The notes: generated by a model not told the origin, from the letters alone. DNA of 64,000 nt from Heliomarina sp018223035 (GCA_018223035.1 JAAEZD010000016.1:1-64000); one strand, 5' to 3'; shown: positions 17,025 to 24,677, counted from the first letter of the stretch. Numbers and translations: made by a program.

Positions 17025-18302
17025 TTAGTAGAAATACCCGCCGTAGAAATCTTCGGTCAGCACCACCGCAAAATCATAACCGACCATTTCCACGAAATCG
17101 TCGCGTGAAAGGTCGTCGGCATCGACGTTCTTCAAAATAGCGATCTTGTCGCCCTCATGCTCGATGACGGCGCCTTTTTTCGAATTCTTGAAGACGAGCT
17201 CATCATAGGTCAGGTTGTTATAAAGCGAGGGATCGTAGACGCCAAAATCACGCCCCACCAGGCCGATAAAATCGGTTCCATCCTCGAAATCCTTGATGAT
17301 CGCCACACCCTTTTTCACATAGGTGGAATTGTACGGCGTCTCGATGACAAAAAGGTCTTTGCCGCCGTTGCCCTTCATCTTGTCTTTTTCGGTCTCGTAA
17401 GCATATCCGGTACCGGTGCTGGCAAAGAGGATATCATCCCCGCCGCCGCCAATGAGCTTGTCATTGCCGCCCCCGCCAATAAGCACGTCGTCGCCACCCT
17501 TGCCCTTGAGCTTGTCATTGCCTTCATCGCCGCTCAGGAGGTTCGACTCGTTACTGCCGCCCAGCTTGTCGTTGCCATCGCCGCCGTACATGACGAATGA
17601 AAAATCCCCGAGACCGACGTTGAAGTTGTCATTTCCGTTCGACCCATACAGTGACTCGACGCCCGACAGGGTATCGATATCGCCGTTGGATTTTTCGATC
17701 AGCCGGTCCGACCCGTCCTTGGTCATCACCAGCCCGCCGTTGAAATTCGAATAGGTAATTTCGTCATATTCACCAGGGGCGTTGTAGATATCCTCCCCGC
17801 CCGTGGCATAGATGTAATGGTAGCCATCCTTGTCGAGCCGGAAGATATCGTCGCCGCCACCGCCCATCAGGGCCTGCCCGACCCAGCCAAAGTCGTGAGA
17901 GACCGTGATGCTGTTTGTCGTGATGTCGTAGGTCGCCGCCAGAAAAAGCGATTTCAGCGTGCTGTCCTCGCCGCTGCTCTCATGGTAGAAGGTGAAGGCG
18001 TCGATCAGGTCGTCCGTTGCGATCGTGCCGGATTCAACGACCATGTCGAAGAGATCCGCATTCGAGGTTGACCCATTGCTCGGCACGGGTCCGGTCGCGG
18101 AAATCGATGTCACGAAACCGCCCGCACTTTTCACCACCACCTCAAGATCCGAGTAGCGGTCGGTGAAAGTATGCGTGCCGCCGGAGGAAGACACATCAAG
18201 CGATCCGCGCAGCGTGCGCGCTATGATTCCCTGCCAAGTGATGGAGTATGCCGTGTAGTAAGTGCTCTCGGCTTGAAGATCGACGGTAAAGGTATAAGCC
18301 AT
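17025..18302 (-). CDS. RTX-type calcium-binding repeat protein, probable type I secretion substrate
   Basis: 425 residues, lower in GC than its neighbours. The N-terminal half is beta-rich with no recognised enzyme domain. Residues about 215-290 hold glycine/aspartate nonapeptide repeats of the GGxGxDxUx type (GGDGNDKLGG, GDEGNDKLKG, GGGGDDILF). No N-terminal signal peptide is present, and the C-terminus ends in a hydrophobic/aromatic tail (LTEDFYGGYFY), as expected for export by a type I ABC/MFP/TolC system. No such exporter lies in this window. The start MAYTFTVDL at 18302 follows AGGGGG; an ATG at 18332 is also in frame. It could be an adhesin, a matrix protein or a degenerate toxin. Confidence 0.85.
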   Translation of the reverse strand: MAYTFTVDLQAESTYYTAYSITWQGIIARTLRGSLDVSSSGGTHTFTDRYSDLEVVVKSAGGFVTSISATGPVPSNGSTSNADLFDMVVESGTIATDDLIDAFTFYHESSGEDSTLKSLFLAATYDITTNSITVSHDFGWVGQALMGGGGDDIFRLDKDGYHYIYATGGEDIYNAPGEYDEITYSNFNGGLVMTKDGSDRLIEKSNGDIDTLSGVESLYGSNGNDNFNVGLGDFSFVMYGGDGNDKLGGSNESNLLSGDEGNDKLKGKGGDDVLIGGGGNDKLIGGGGDDILFASTGTGYAYETEKDKMKGNGGKDLFVIETPYNSTYVKKGVAIIKDFEDGTDFIGLVGRDFGVYDPSLYNNLTYDELVFKNSKKGAVIEHEGDKIAILKNVDADDLSRDDFVEMVGYDFAVVLTEDFYGGYFY

Positions 18303-18494
18303 AATGCCCCCTAGTAAATGAATGTGCTGCAATGTCGCGAAAATGCGCGTCAGCAGGATGACGTTAACGGGTCAAATCCACAGGTCAAAGCCGAATTGAA
18401 GGGATTTGCGAGCTGCCTGACTTTTAGGCGGTATTTCCACAATTTTGGCTCTGAGCTAGAGATTTTGTTTGACTGAAATTCATCCTCTGGCACC
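18303..18494. other. Spacer upstream of the RTX gene; no gene seen
   Basis: Non-coding stretch, AT-richer than average in parts, that should contain the minus-strand promoter of the RTX gene and any promoter for the short plus-strand unit that follows. No clear sigma-70 pair or operator was recognised. Confidence 0.4.
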
Positions 18495-18590
18495 ATGAAG
18501 ACAGGTTTCAACAACGGAAAAGGAGGTGATCCAGTGTCTAGAAAGGTATTGGAGAGTGGTGTCGGAACAATTCGGGAGGCTGCCAGCTGA
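18495..18590 (+). CDS. Possible leader peptide with exceptionally long Shine-Dalgarno
   Basis: A short ORF reads SRKVLESGVGTIREAAS and stops at TGA 18588-18590. Two in-frame starts exist: ATG 18495 (31 residues, no ribosome-binding site) or GTG 18534 (18 residues). The GTG is preceded by AAAAGGAGGTGATCCA (18518-18533), which is complementary to the last ~15 bases of the usual 16S rRNA 3' end, far longer than a normal Shine-Dalgarno. Downstream are a TTGGCG/CGCCAA hairpin, an ACCTCC (18645-18650) able to pair with the GGAGGT, and a strong terminator. The GTG version is favoured. I do not recognise the peptide; it may be a leader or an RNA element rather than a gene. Confidence 0.4.
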   Translation: MKTGFNNGKGGDPVSRKVLESGVGTIREAAS

Positions 18591-18664
18591 GGCAACCCTT
18601 GGCGGTAGCGCCAACCCGAAGGTGACCGAGGTCTGACTGACCCAACCTCCGAAAAACTTTCGAT

Positions 18665-18696
18665 AAGGGCCGTCCGGCAACCGGGCGGCCCTTTTT
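18665..18696 (+). terminator. Strong intrinsic terminator between the leader element and arfB
   Basis: Perfect 11-bp stem (GGGCCGTCCGG 18667-18677 with CCGGGCGGCCC 18681-18691, one T-G pair), CAA loop, followed by TTTTT (18692-18696). It lies 30 bp before the arfB start codon, so arfB needs read-through or a promoter overlapping this hairpin. Confidence 0.85.
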
Positions 18697-18726
18697 GATC
18701 CCGAACTCAATGCCTATGGTGGCACA

Positions 18727-19146
18727 ATGCTGCGAATTACGGATAACATCGCGATCGAGGACTGGGAGTTGACGGAGCAGTTCGTCCGCTCTTCCGGCCC
18801 CGGCGGACAGAACGTCAACAAGGTCTCGACGGCCGTCGAACTCCGCTTCGAGGCAGAGCGGTCGCCCAACCTGACGCCCGCGATCAAGACAAGACTGCGC
18901 CGTATCGCCGGGAGGCGATGGACAAGGGACGGCGCCCTCGTCATCCAGTGCGACGAAACAAGAAGCCAGGCCCGCAACCGTGCCATTGCCCGCGAACGGT
19001 TGAGCGACCTGATTCGCCAGGCGCAGACCAAGCCAAAGAAGCGTATTCCGACCAAGCCGACCAAAGGCTCCGTGCGCCGCAGGCTCGACGCCAAGACGCG
19101 CCGCGGTGAGATCAAGGCGCTTCGAGGTCAGGTGACGCGAGACTAG
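18727..19146 (+). CDS. arfB: Alternative ribosome-rescue factor ArfB (YaeJ), peptidyl-tRNA hydrolase
   Basis: 139 residues, the normal size of ArfB. The release-factor GGQ motif sits in SSGPGGQNVNKVST (G26-Q28), and a basic C-terminal tail (KPKKRIPTKPTKGSVRRRLDAKTRRGE) is the part that enters the empty mRNA channel of stalled ribosomes in ArfB. It hydrolyses peptidyl-tRNA on non-stop ribosomes as a backup to tmRNA. The ribosome-binding site is weak (GGTGG). The gene is directly preceded by a terminator and a short translated-looking leader, which raises the possibility of attenuation. Confidence 0.93.
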   Translation: MLRITDNIAIEDWELTEQFVRSSGPGGQNVNKVSTAVELRFEAERSPNLTPAIKTRLRRIAGRRWTRDGALVIQCDETRSQARNRAIARERLSDLIRQAQTKPKKRIPTKPTKGSVRRRLDAKTRRGEIKALRGQVTRD

Positions 19147-19203
19147 CCCGCTAACCGGCTACCGTCAGACAAAGATTCAGCACTCATACAGTGATGATCG
19201 GCT

Positions 19204-19430
19204 AGGCCGGGGCTCTGCCCCGGACCCCGGAGTATTTCCGGCAAAAGGAAAAGGGGGACACCATGGATGTCCCCCAGGAAGTCGCTTCCGCTCTTCCCCT
19301 TGCACGGCCATCGGCGCTCCCGCCTGTGCCGCACATGCAGGATGACTTCGGATCCTTAATATTTCCTTTCTTTCTCTTGCTGAAAATACTCCGGGGAAGT
19401 CGGGCGTAGCCCGGCTGGGGCGGAGCCCCT
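19204..19430. repeat. Inverted pair of dispersed GTATTT-type repeats with GC hairpins
   Basis: The 340-bp spacer between arfB and the P1 peptidase gene holds no gene. A copy of a dispersed element (CCCCGGAGTATTTCC then GCAAAAGGAAA, 19225-19251) faces an inverted copy (about 19366-19396). Each copy is bordered by GC hairpins: CCGGGGC-TCT-GCCCCGG at 19207-19223 and CGGGC/GCCCG plus GGGGC/GCCCC at 19401-19429. Between them is a GGGGGACA/TGTCCCCC hairpin (19253-19275). The first hairpin follows arfB and may terminate it. Related copies occur near 36650, 46620, 52435 and 57400. Confidence 0.7.
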
Positions 19431-19486
19431 TGTTTCAATGGGTCGGAAATTGTGCCATGGCGGCGCAATAAGTCTCTGAAGGAAAG

Positions 19487-20512
19487 ATGATTAAGATGAA
19501 ACCGGGACCCAAGAACCTGATCACCGATGTCGAGGGACTTCTGGTAGGGAGTGCGCAAGACGATGCGCTGAAATCCGGGGCAACGGTTGTTACCATGGAC
19601 CGGCCCTTTGCGGCCTCTGTTCATGTCATGGGTGGGGCGCCGGGAACGCGCGAGACGGATTTGCTTGCACCGGATAAATCCGTGGCCGGCGTAGACGCGC
19701 TGGTACTGTCCGGCGGGTCGGCCTTTGGGCTTGATGCCTGCTCGGGGGTGGTAGACGGTTTGCGTGCGGCGGGGCGGGGGTTTCAGATCGGCTCGGCGAT
19801 CATCCCGCTCGTGCCGGGGGCGATCATTTTCGACCTGTTGAACGGGGGCGACAAGGGCTGGCGTGAAAATCCTTATCGACGGCTGGGGCGCGAGGCTTTC
19901 GACAAAGCGTCGGAGACGTTCGACTTGGGAAGCGCCGGTGTAGGAACGGGGGCCTTGTCAGCGATGCTGAAAGGCGGGCTCGGGTCGGCCTCTTTCGTGT
20001 TGGAGAGTGGCATCACCGTAGGGGCGCTGGTGGCAGCCAATCCGGTTGGAAGCGTCACGACGCCCGGCGACCGTCACTTCTGGGCGGCGCCATTCGAGGT
20101 GGACGGGGAGTTCGGCGGCCTTGGCACAGACCCAGCGTCGGGGCTGGGTCGGACGCTTGACAGTCGCAAGGCGCGGCTTGCCTTTGGCGAGGATTCGTCG
20201 CAGCGGGCCAATACCACCATTGCCATCGTTGCGACCGATGCGGATCTGGACAAGGCGCAATGTAACCGGCTGGCTGTGGCGGCCCATGATGGCATTGCCC
20301 GGGCCACGGTGCCTGCCCATACGCCCGGCGATGGTGATCTGGTCTTTGCGATGTCGACGGGGACGCGGCCTGTCGGAGACGACCCCCGGGCGCTGGCCGA
20401 GATCGGGCATGCGGCGGCGCTCTGCCTGTCGCGGGCGATTGCGCGTGCGGTCTATCATGCGCGGCCGGCGGCAGGTGATCTGCTTCCCTGCTGGAGCGAT
20501 ATGCAGGGCTGA
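19487..20512 (+). CDS. P1 family peptidase (DmpA/BapA-like aminopeptidase)
   Basis: 341 residues. Conserved blocks of the P1 (DmpA-like) family are visible: TDVEGLLVGSA near the N-terminus, LSGGSAFGLDACSGV, IVPLVPGA-like IIPLVPGAIIFDLL, GVGTGALSAMLKGGLGSAS, GALVAANPVG, and NTTIAIVATDADLDKAQ, the region in which these proenzymes self-cleave to expose an N-terminal nucleophile. Members release N-terminal D-, L- or beta-amino acids from small peptides. No signal peptide is present, so it is cytoplasmic. AAGGAA lies just ahead of the ATG at 19487; ATG 19496 is an alternative. Substrate is not predictable from sequence. Confidence 0.9.
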   Translation: MIKMKPGPKNLITDVEGLLVGSAQDDALKSGATVVTMDRPFAASVHVMGGAPGTRETDLLAPDKSVAGVDALVLSGGSAFGLDACSGVVDGLRAAGRGFQIGSAIIPLVPGAIIFDLLNGGDKGWRENPYRRLGREAFDKASETFDLGSAGVGTGALSAMLKGGLGSASFVLESGITVGALVAANPVGSVTTPGDRHFWAAPFEVDGEFGGLGTDPASGLGRTLDSRKARLAFGEDSSQRANTTIAIVATDADLDKAQCNRLAVAAHDGIARATVPAHTPGDGDLVFAMSTGTRPVGDDPRALAEIGHAAALCLSRAIARAVYHARPAAGDLLPCWSDMQG

Positions 20513-20529
20513 GTTCCGGGACCTGAAAT

Positions 20530-20557
20530 GAAAAAGGGCCGCCATGGCGACCCTTTC
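20530..20557 (-). terminator. Intrinsic terminator of rpsO
   Basis: On the minus strand AAAGGGTCGCC pairs with GGCGGCCCTTT (one T-G pair), ending in a T run (plus-strand AAAAA at 20531-20535), about 25 bp after the rpsO stop. The flanking A and T runs may let it serve the convergent P1 peptidase gene too. Confidence 0.8.
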
Positions 20558-20580
20558 GAACTTGAAAGTTCCGATTGCAA

Positions 20581-20850
20581 TCAGCGGCGCAGGCCGAGAC
20601 GCGTGATCAGATCCTTGTAGCGTGCTTCGTCTTTGCCCTTGACGTAGTCCAGCAGCTTGCGGCGGCGGGCAACCATCTTCAACAGACCGCGACGACCGTG
20701 GTTGTCTTTCTTGTGGGTCTTGAAGTGCTCGGTCAGGGTGGCGATGCGCGAGCTGAGGATGGCAACCTGGATCTCGGGCGAACCGGTGTCGCCGTCCTTG
20801 GTTGCGTATTCCTTCATCAGGCGTGCTTTGTCTTCGACTGTGATCGACAT
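20581..20850 (-). CDS. rpsO: 30S ribosomal protein S15
   Basis: 89 residues, exactly the usual S15 length. The sequence starts MSITVEDKARLMKEYATKD and includes GSPEIQVAILSSRI, HKKDNHGRRGLL and the C-terminal LDYVKGKD...LITRLGLRR, all diagnostic. S15 binds the central domain of 16S rRNA early in 30S assembly. GGAGATCCCG precedes the ATG at 20850. It is the last gene of the minus-strand rbfA-truB block, with about 150 bp of spacer upstream that probably contains its own promoter; S15 autoregulation by leader RNA is known in other bacteria but no structure was identified here. Confidence 0.98.
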   Translation of the reverse strand: MSITVEDKARLMKEYATKDGDTGSPEIQVAILSSRIATLTEHFKTHKKDNHGRRGLLKMVARRRKLLDYVKGKDEARYKDLITRLGLRR

Positions 20851-20999
20851 CGGGATCTCCTTGGCTAAGGTTGATATGAATGGCGCAGGCCGGGATGTCG
20901 TCCAGCTCAGGCCCGTGGAGAAGTCATCTGCGGCGGACCGCAGACCGGGGGCGTATAGGGCGAATCGACGGTAATGGCAAAGGTTTATTCCTCGAGACG

Positions 21000-21506
21000 T
21001 TACGCCCAAGGTTCGGGCTGTTTTGCATAACCGATGTAGAGCGGGTGTTTCGGATGCCCTTCCTTGGTAAGCCCGAGATTGAAGAGCGGCATGCCGGTCT
21101 GTCGCAGCAGGCGTTCGACCTCGGGGCCGCGCGCGAGATGCGCGCCATGGGTGCCCCAGGCGGCGATGATGCGATCCGCCCATGCAGCGCCTTCCATGAT
21201 CGCGGCATCGTTTTCCGGACCGACTGGATCTGCCGCCGCCCGCATCAACCGCGGATCAGTATCGCGCCAGGCAAAGATATTTGTGACTCGGAAGGCGCCG
21301 AAGCCAAGCGTGCGGGCGCGTCTTTCGCAGCGCTCTACCGTCGGGTCGTTCTGGACTTCGGTGGCGGTCGAGGGGTTCAGCATCACGAAGAGCGCCTTGT
21401 CCCCCGCCGGATCCCAGACCCGGGTCAGGCTGTAACGGTAGCGTTCGCAATCGGAGTAGACGGCGACGGACGGGGCGTCGCCCTTGGTGTGGCTTCGGGT
21501 GATCAT
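21000..21506 (-). CDS. DUF1643 domain protein
   Basis: 168 residues of the DUF1643 family, recognised from the ALFVMLNPSTATEVQNDPTVERC block, the FRVTNIFAWRDTDP segment and the C-terminal LFNLGLTKEGHPKHPLYIGY. No enzymatic activity has been assigned to the family. There is no signal peptide or membrane segment. The ATG at 21506 lies 62 bp after truB on the same strand, so it is likely in the truB transcript and separates truB from its usual partner rpsO. The longer frame upstream of 21506 reads through the truB 3' end and is not needed. Confidence 0.85.
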   Translation of the reverse strand: MITRSHTKGDAPSVAVYSDCERYRYSLTRVWDPAGDKALFVMLNPSTATEVQNDPTVERCERRARTLGFGAFRVTNIFAWRDTDPRLMRAAADPVGPENDAAIMEGAAWADRIIAAWGTHGAHLARGPEVERLLRQTGMPLFNLGLTKEGHPKHPLYIGYAKQPEPWA

Positions 21507-21568
21507 GGGACGCGTGATGGGGCGGGCAGATCGTGCCGTCAAGGGCTGACCTATGCGCGCGGCCGGGC

Positions 21569-22468
21569 TCAGGTGTTGAAGACCCGGCTGGGGTGCAATT
21601 CGCCCGCCTTGTAGATACCGACGGCCACGGCCTTGCCTTCGAAGGAGGCCCAGCACTCATCACCGTATTCGGCGCCGGCGGCGAATACCATGCCCGGGTT
21701 GCCGTTTTTCAGGCGGGTGGCGCCTTCGGCGGTGCATTTCACCTCGGGCAGATCGGCAAGGCCAACTTCGAGCGGCTGGATATAGGCGTCGAGGTCGGGG
21801 GTATGGGCCAGTTCCTCGACCTGTTCCATCGACAGGCCTTCGCTTGCGTCGAAGGGGCCGGACCAGATCCGGCGCAGGTTGAGCACATGTGCATGGCAGC
21901 CAAGCGCGGCGCCGAGATCGCGGGCGATGGAGCGGACATAGCCGCCCTTGCCGCAGGTCATTTCCAGTGTCGCGTGATCCGCATCCGGGCGGTCGGTCAG
22001 CACCAGTTCCTCGACCCAGAGCGGACGCGCGGCCAGCTCCATTTCCTCGCCGCTGCGGGCCATCTTGTAGGCACGCTGACCGTCGATCTTGACGGCGGAA
22101 AACTGCGGCGGGACCTGCTCGATATCGCCGACGAACTGGCCGAGCGCTTGCTTGATCTCTTCATCCGAGGGACGCAGATCGCTGCTGGCGATGACTTCGC
22201 CTTCGGCGTCATCCGTGTTCGTGGCCTGTCCGAGACGGATGGTAAAGCTGTAGGCCTTGAGCGCGTCGGTGATGTAGGGAACGGTCTTGGTCGCCTCGCC
22301 TAGTGCGACGGCCAGCACCCCGGTCGCGGTCGGGTCGAGCGTGCCGGCGTGCCCGGCCTTTTTCGCCCCGAGCGCCCAGCGGACCTTGTTCACCACGGCG
22401 GTAGAGGTAGGGCCCGCAGGTTTATCGATGACCAGCCAACCGGAGATGTTGCGACCTTTGCGTGCCAT
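21569..22468 (-). CDS. truB: tRNA pseudouridine(55) synthase TruB
   Basis: 299 residues. The catalytic Asp lies in GHAGTLDPTATG (D45), and the N-terminal GWLVIDKPAGPTSTAVV and the YSFTIRLGQATNTDDAEG block are family hallmarks, followed by CGKGGYVRSIARDLGAALG and a PUA-like C-terminal domain. TruB isomerises U55 in the T-loop of nearly all tRNAs. It follows the DUF2233 gene on the minus strand, separated by about 150 bp that hold a pair of AT-rich hairpins, so it may have its own promoter. Confidence 0.97.
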   Translation of the reverse strand: MARKGRNISGWLVIDKPAGPTSTAVVNKVRWALGAKKAGHAGTLDPTATGVLAVALGEATKTVPYITDALKAYSFTIRLGQATNTDDAEGEVIASSDLRPSDEEIKQALGQFVGDIEQVPPQFSAVKIDGQRAYKMARSGEEMELAARPLWVEELVLTDRPDADHATLEMTCGKGGYVRSIARDLGAALGCHAHVLNLRRIWSGPFDASEGLSMEQVEELAHTPDLDAYIQPLEVGLADLPEVKCTAEGATRLKNGNPGMVFAAGAEYGDECWASFEGKAVAVGIYKAGELHPSRVFNT

Positions 22469-22564
22469 GCGCTTTCCTTGCGTGAAAGTTGAAGCGGGGC
22501 CTTACAGGAGCTTTGCGGGCGGGGTCAACATGGATCGCTGCGGCGGGTCGATCCTGTCGGGGAT

Positions 22565-22614
22565 GCAAAAATCTTACCAAAGATTTGTGGCAAGAAAATT
22601 CGGTTTTTCTTGGC
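22565..22614. repeat. AT-rich double-hairpin element (copy 1)
   Basis: Two adjacent hairpins: AAATCTT-ACCA-AAGATTT (22569-22586) and CAAGAAAA-TTCGGT-TTTTCTTG (22591-22612), framed by GCAAAAAT at the left and TTGGC at the right. It sits between the DUF2233 gene and truB. The first hairpin with its following T residues on the minus strand could act as a terminator. The layout matches the element at 58261-58308. Confidence 0.7.
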
Positions 22615-22621
22615 CGCAGGG

Positions 22622-23374
22622 TTATTCGCCGTTCGTCGTGGCGATGCCGACTATGGGTCCCATCGCGAAACCCGAGTCGTTGCGGCCAAAGTCCGGTGCG
22701 TAGAGGCGTGAGATGTTACCGTCGAAATAGAGGGCGTTCGGCAGGTCCAGCATGTCCCGGAAGAGGCTGCCGAATTCGTGAAAGGTCACACGGTTGCGCG
22801 AGATCGCAAAGACCACCCGCTTGCCGTCTGCGCTGGTGCCCACCCCGTTGCGGACATAGCGCGAATCGCTGTCCGGCAGGAACCGGGGGTGCAATTCGCC
22901 ATCGATAACCAGCATCGGTCCCGATTGCGTGGCATATTCGCAGGCGGGCCGGGTTTCGCTGAACCGCATGGTTTCGATGACATCCGCGCGATCCTGTCCG
23001 ATGCAGAAAACCCCGTTGGGCAGCATACCGAAATTGCCGGGGCCGGCATTGGGGATCAGGTTTTGCACAACCTTGTCCGGCTCGGCGTAATAGCCGACCG
23101 GTGCGCGGTCTGAATGGTACATGCCCGCGTTCATCGCGAAGACAAGCGTCTTGCCCTGTTGGTCCAGCTTCTGGGCGACATTGCCGAATTGGCCGTAAGG
23201 CTGGCCTTCTTCGTCATAGAGAAACAGCCGCAACTCATCGGTTTCGGCATTTGCTTCGCAGACGGTGTAGCGGTTGCTGCCCTGATCCACGTCGCGGCAT
23301 TCGACGGCCTGTGCCTCCGGCGCGGCGGCCAGGCCGAACAACAGCACAAATAGCGCAGGCAGGGCGCGCGGCAT
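22622..23374 (-). CDS. Exported phosphodiester glycosidase-like protein (DUF2233/NAGPA family)
   Basis: 250 residues with a signal peptide (MPRALPALFVLLFGLAAAPEAQA). Blocks LVFAMNAGMYHSDRAPVGYY, FGMLPNGVFCIG, ATQSGPMLVIDGELHP and ALYFDGNISRLYAPDFGR match the phosphodiester glycosidase (NAGPA-like, DUF2233) fold. Members cleave GlcNAc-1-phosphodiesters in animals; in bacteria a cell-wall or exopolysaccharide role is likely but unproven. The start overlaps the rbfA stop by one base (TGATG), so it is translated with rbfA, an unexpected insertion into the rbfA-truB block. Confidence 0.88.
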   Translation of the reverse strand: MPRALPALFVLLFGLAAAPEAQAVECRDVDQGSNRYTVCEANAETDELRLFLYDEEGQPYGQFGNVAQKLDQQGKTLVFAMNAGMYHSDRAPVGYYAEPDKVVQNLIPNAGPGNFGMLPNGVFCIGQDRADVIETMRFSETRPACEYATQSGPMLVIDGELHPRFLPDSDSRYVRNGVGTSADGKRVVFAISRNRVTFHEFGSLFRDMLDLPNALYFDGNISRLYAPDFGRNDSGFAMGPIVGIATTNGE

Positions 23375-23769
23375 CAGTCGTCGAGATCCCGGCGCACGGC
23401 GTCCTGCGCGAAGATGCGGCGCGTATCGTCCAGCCGGTCGAACGTCTCGTCCAGCTGGAACCGAAGTTCCGGCGCGAATTTCAACGCGAGCTTCTTGGCC
23501 ACGACCCGGCGCAGTTCGGCCTTGTTGCGGGCCAACAGGCCGACGACCTCATCCTGTCCCCGTCCGCCAAGAGGCAGAACGTAGACCGTGGCCACCTTGA
23601 GATCGGGAGAGGCGCGCACCTCGCCCACCGTAATCGACAGCCGGTTCAGGTCCGGGTCGTGGATATCGCCACGGGCCAGCACCTCGGACAGGGTCCGGCG
23701 GATCAGCTCTCCGACGCGGAGCTGGCGTTGCGATGGTCCGGGACCGTCATGAAATTTGTTCTTGCCCAT
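23374..23769 (-). CDS. rbfA: Ribosome-binding factor A
   Basis: 131 residues. The family KH-like core is seen in RQLRVGELIRRTLSEVL, the VGEVRASPDLKVATVYVLPLG strand region, and the LRFQLDETFDRLDDTRRIF segment near the C-terminus. RbfA binds immature 30S subunits and helps mature the 5' end of 16S rRNA, especially in the cold. The start MGKNKFHDGPGPSQRQ at 23769 is favoured over 23814, which would add basic residues overlapping the dapB region. It begins the minus-strand block and is divergent from dapB; the usual upstream infB is not here. Confidence 0.95.
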   Translation of the reverse strand: MGKNKFHDGPGPSQRQLRVGELIRRTLSEVLARGDIHDPDLNRLSITVGEVRASPDLKVATVYVLPLGGRGQDEVVGLLARNKAELRRVVAKKLALKFAPELRFQLDETFDRLDDTRRIFAQDAVRRDLDD

Positions 23770-23858
23770 GATTGCTGATCTAAGGCGTCGGATCGGCTTT
23801 GCCAAGCGGGGCAAGAGAGGCTATCGAGCCTTTGGCGGCGAAAAGAAGGGAAATCATC

Positions 23859-24668
23859 ATGTCAAACCTGCCTGGAATCGTTGTGACGGGGGCATCGGGC
23901 CGGATGGGGCAGATGCTTGTGCGCGTGGTCAGCGAAAGCGACCGGGCGCGTCTGGTCGGCGCGGTCGAGCGAAAGGGGCATGACTGGGTCGAGCGCGATA
24001 TCGGGACGGCAATGGGCGGTGCCGAGCTGGGGGTGACGGTCACGGATGACCCGCTTGAAGCCTTTGCCAAGGCGCAGGCGGTGCTGGATTTCACTGCGCC
24101 GGAAGCCACGCTGGAGTTTGCCGCGCTGGCCGCGCAGGCGCGGGCCGTGCACGTCATCGGCACCACCGGCATGAGCGAAGAACAGATCGCCAAGCTGGAA
24201 CCGGCGTCGCGCCACGCGGTGATCGTAAGGGCGGGCAACATGAGCCTTGGCGTCAACCTTCTTACCCAGCTGACGCGCCGCGTGGCCGAGGCGCTGGACG
24301 AAGAATTCGACATTGAAGTGGTCGAAGCGCATCATCACCACAAGGTCGATGCGCCTTCGGGCACCGCGCTGATGCTGGGCGAGGCAGCCGCCGAGGGGCG
24401 CGGAGTCAAGCTCTCGGACGTGTCCGACCGGGGCCGCGACGGGATCACCGGTGCACGCGAAAAAGGCCATATCGGGTTTTCGGCAATCCGGGGCGGTGAC
24501 ATCGTGGGCGAACATGACGTGATCTTTGCAGGCGCGGGCGAGCGTATCATCCTGCGTCACATTGCGACCGACCGGCTTGTTTTCGCCCGTGGCGCGCTGA
24601 AAGCCGCGCTTTGGGGGCAGGACAAGACACCCGGTCACTATGACATGGCGGATGTGCTGGGCTTCTGA
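23859..24668 (+). CDS. dapB: 4-hydroxy-tetrahydrodipicolinate reductase
   Basis: 269 residues. The NAD(P)H-binding motif VVTGASGRMGQM is at residues 8-19, followed by LDFTAPEATL, GTTGMSEEQ and the catalytic His/Lys block VVEAHHHHKVDAPSGTAL, then GREKGHIGFSAIRGGDIVGEHDV near the end. DapB reduces HTPA to tetrahydrodipicolinate in the diaminopimelate/lysine pathway, which also feeds peptidoglycan. The ATG at 23859 follows GAAGGGAAA; an in-frame ATG at 23799 overlaps the divergent rbfA region and is not favoured. Confidence 0.96.
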   Translation: MSNLPGIVVTGASGRMGQMLVRVVSESDRARLVGAVERKGHDWVERDIGTAMGGAELGVTVTDDPLEAFAKAQAVLDFTAPEATLEFAALAAQARAVHVIGTTGMSEEQIAKLEPASRHAVIVRAGNMSLGVNLLTQLTRRVAEALDEEFDIEVVEAHHHHKVDAPSGTALMLGEAAAEGRGVKLSDVSDRGRDGITGAREKGHIGFSAIRGGDIVGEHDVIFAGAGERIILRHIATDRLVFARGALKAALWGQDKTPGHYDMADVLGF

Positions 24669-24677
24669 GTCCGGCAT

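Noticed and set aside
18600..18700. tmRNA, SRP RNA, RNase P or 6S RNA near arfB
   Set aside because: No diagnostic conserved blocks of these RNAs were found; only hairpins and a terminator are visible.
18350..18710. Minus-strand frames of 76-81 codons opposite the leader/terminator region
   Set aside because: They cross a plus-strand terminator and lack ribosome-binding sites or any recognisable family.
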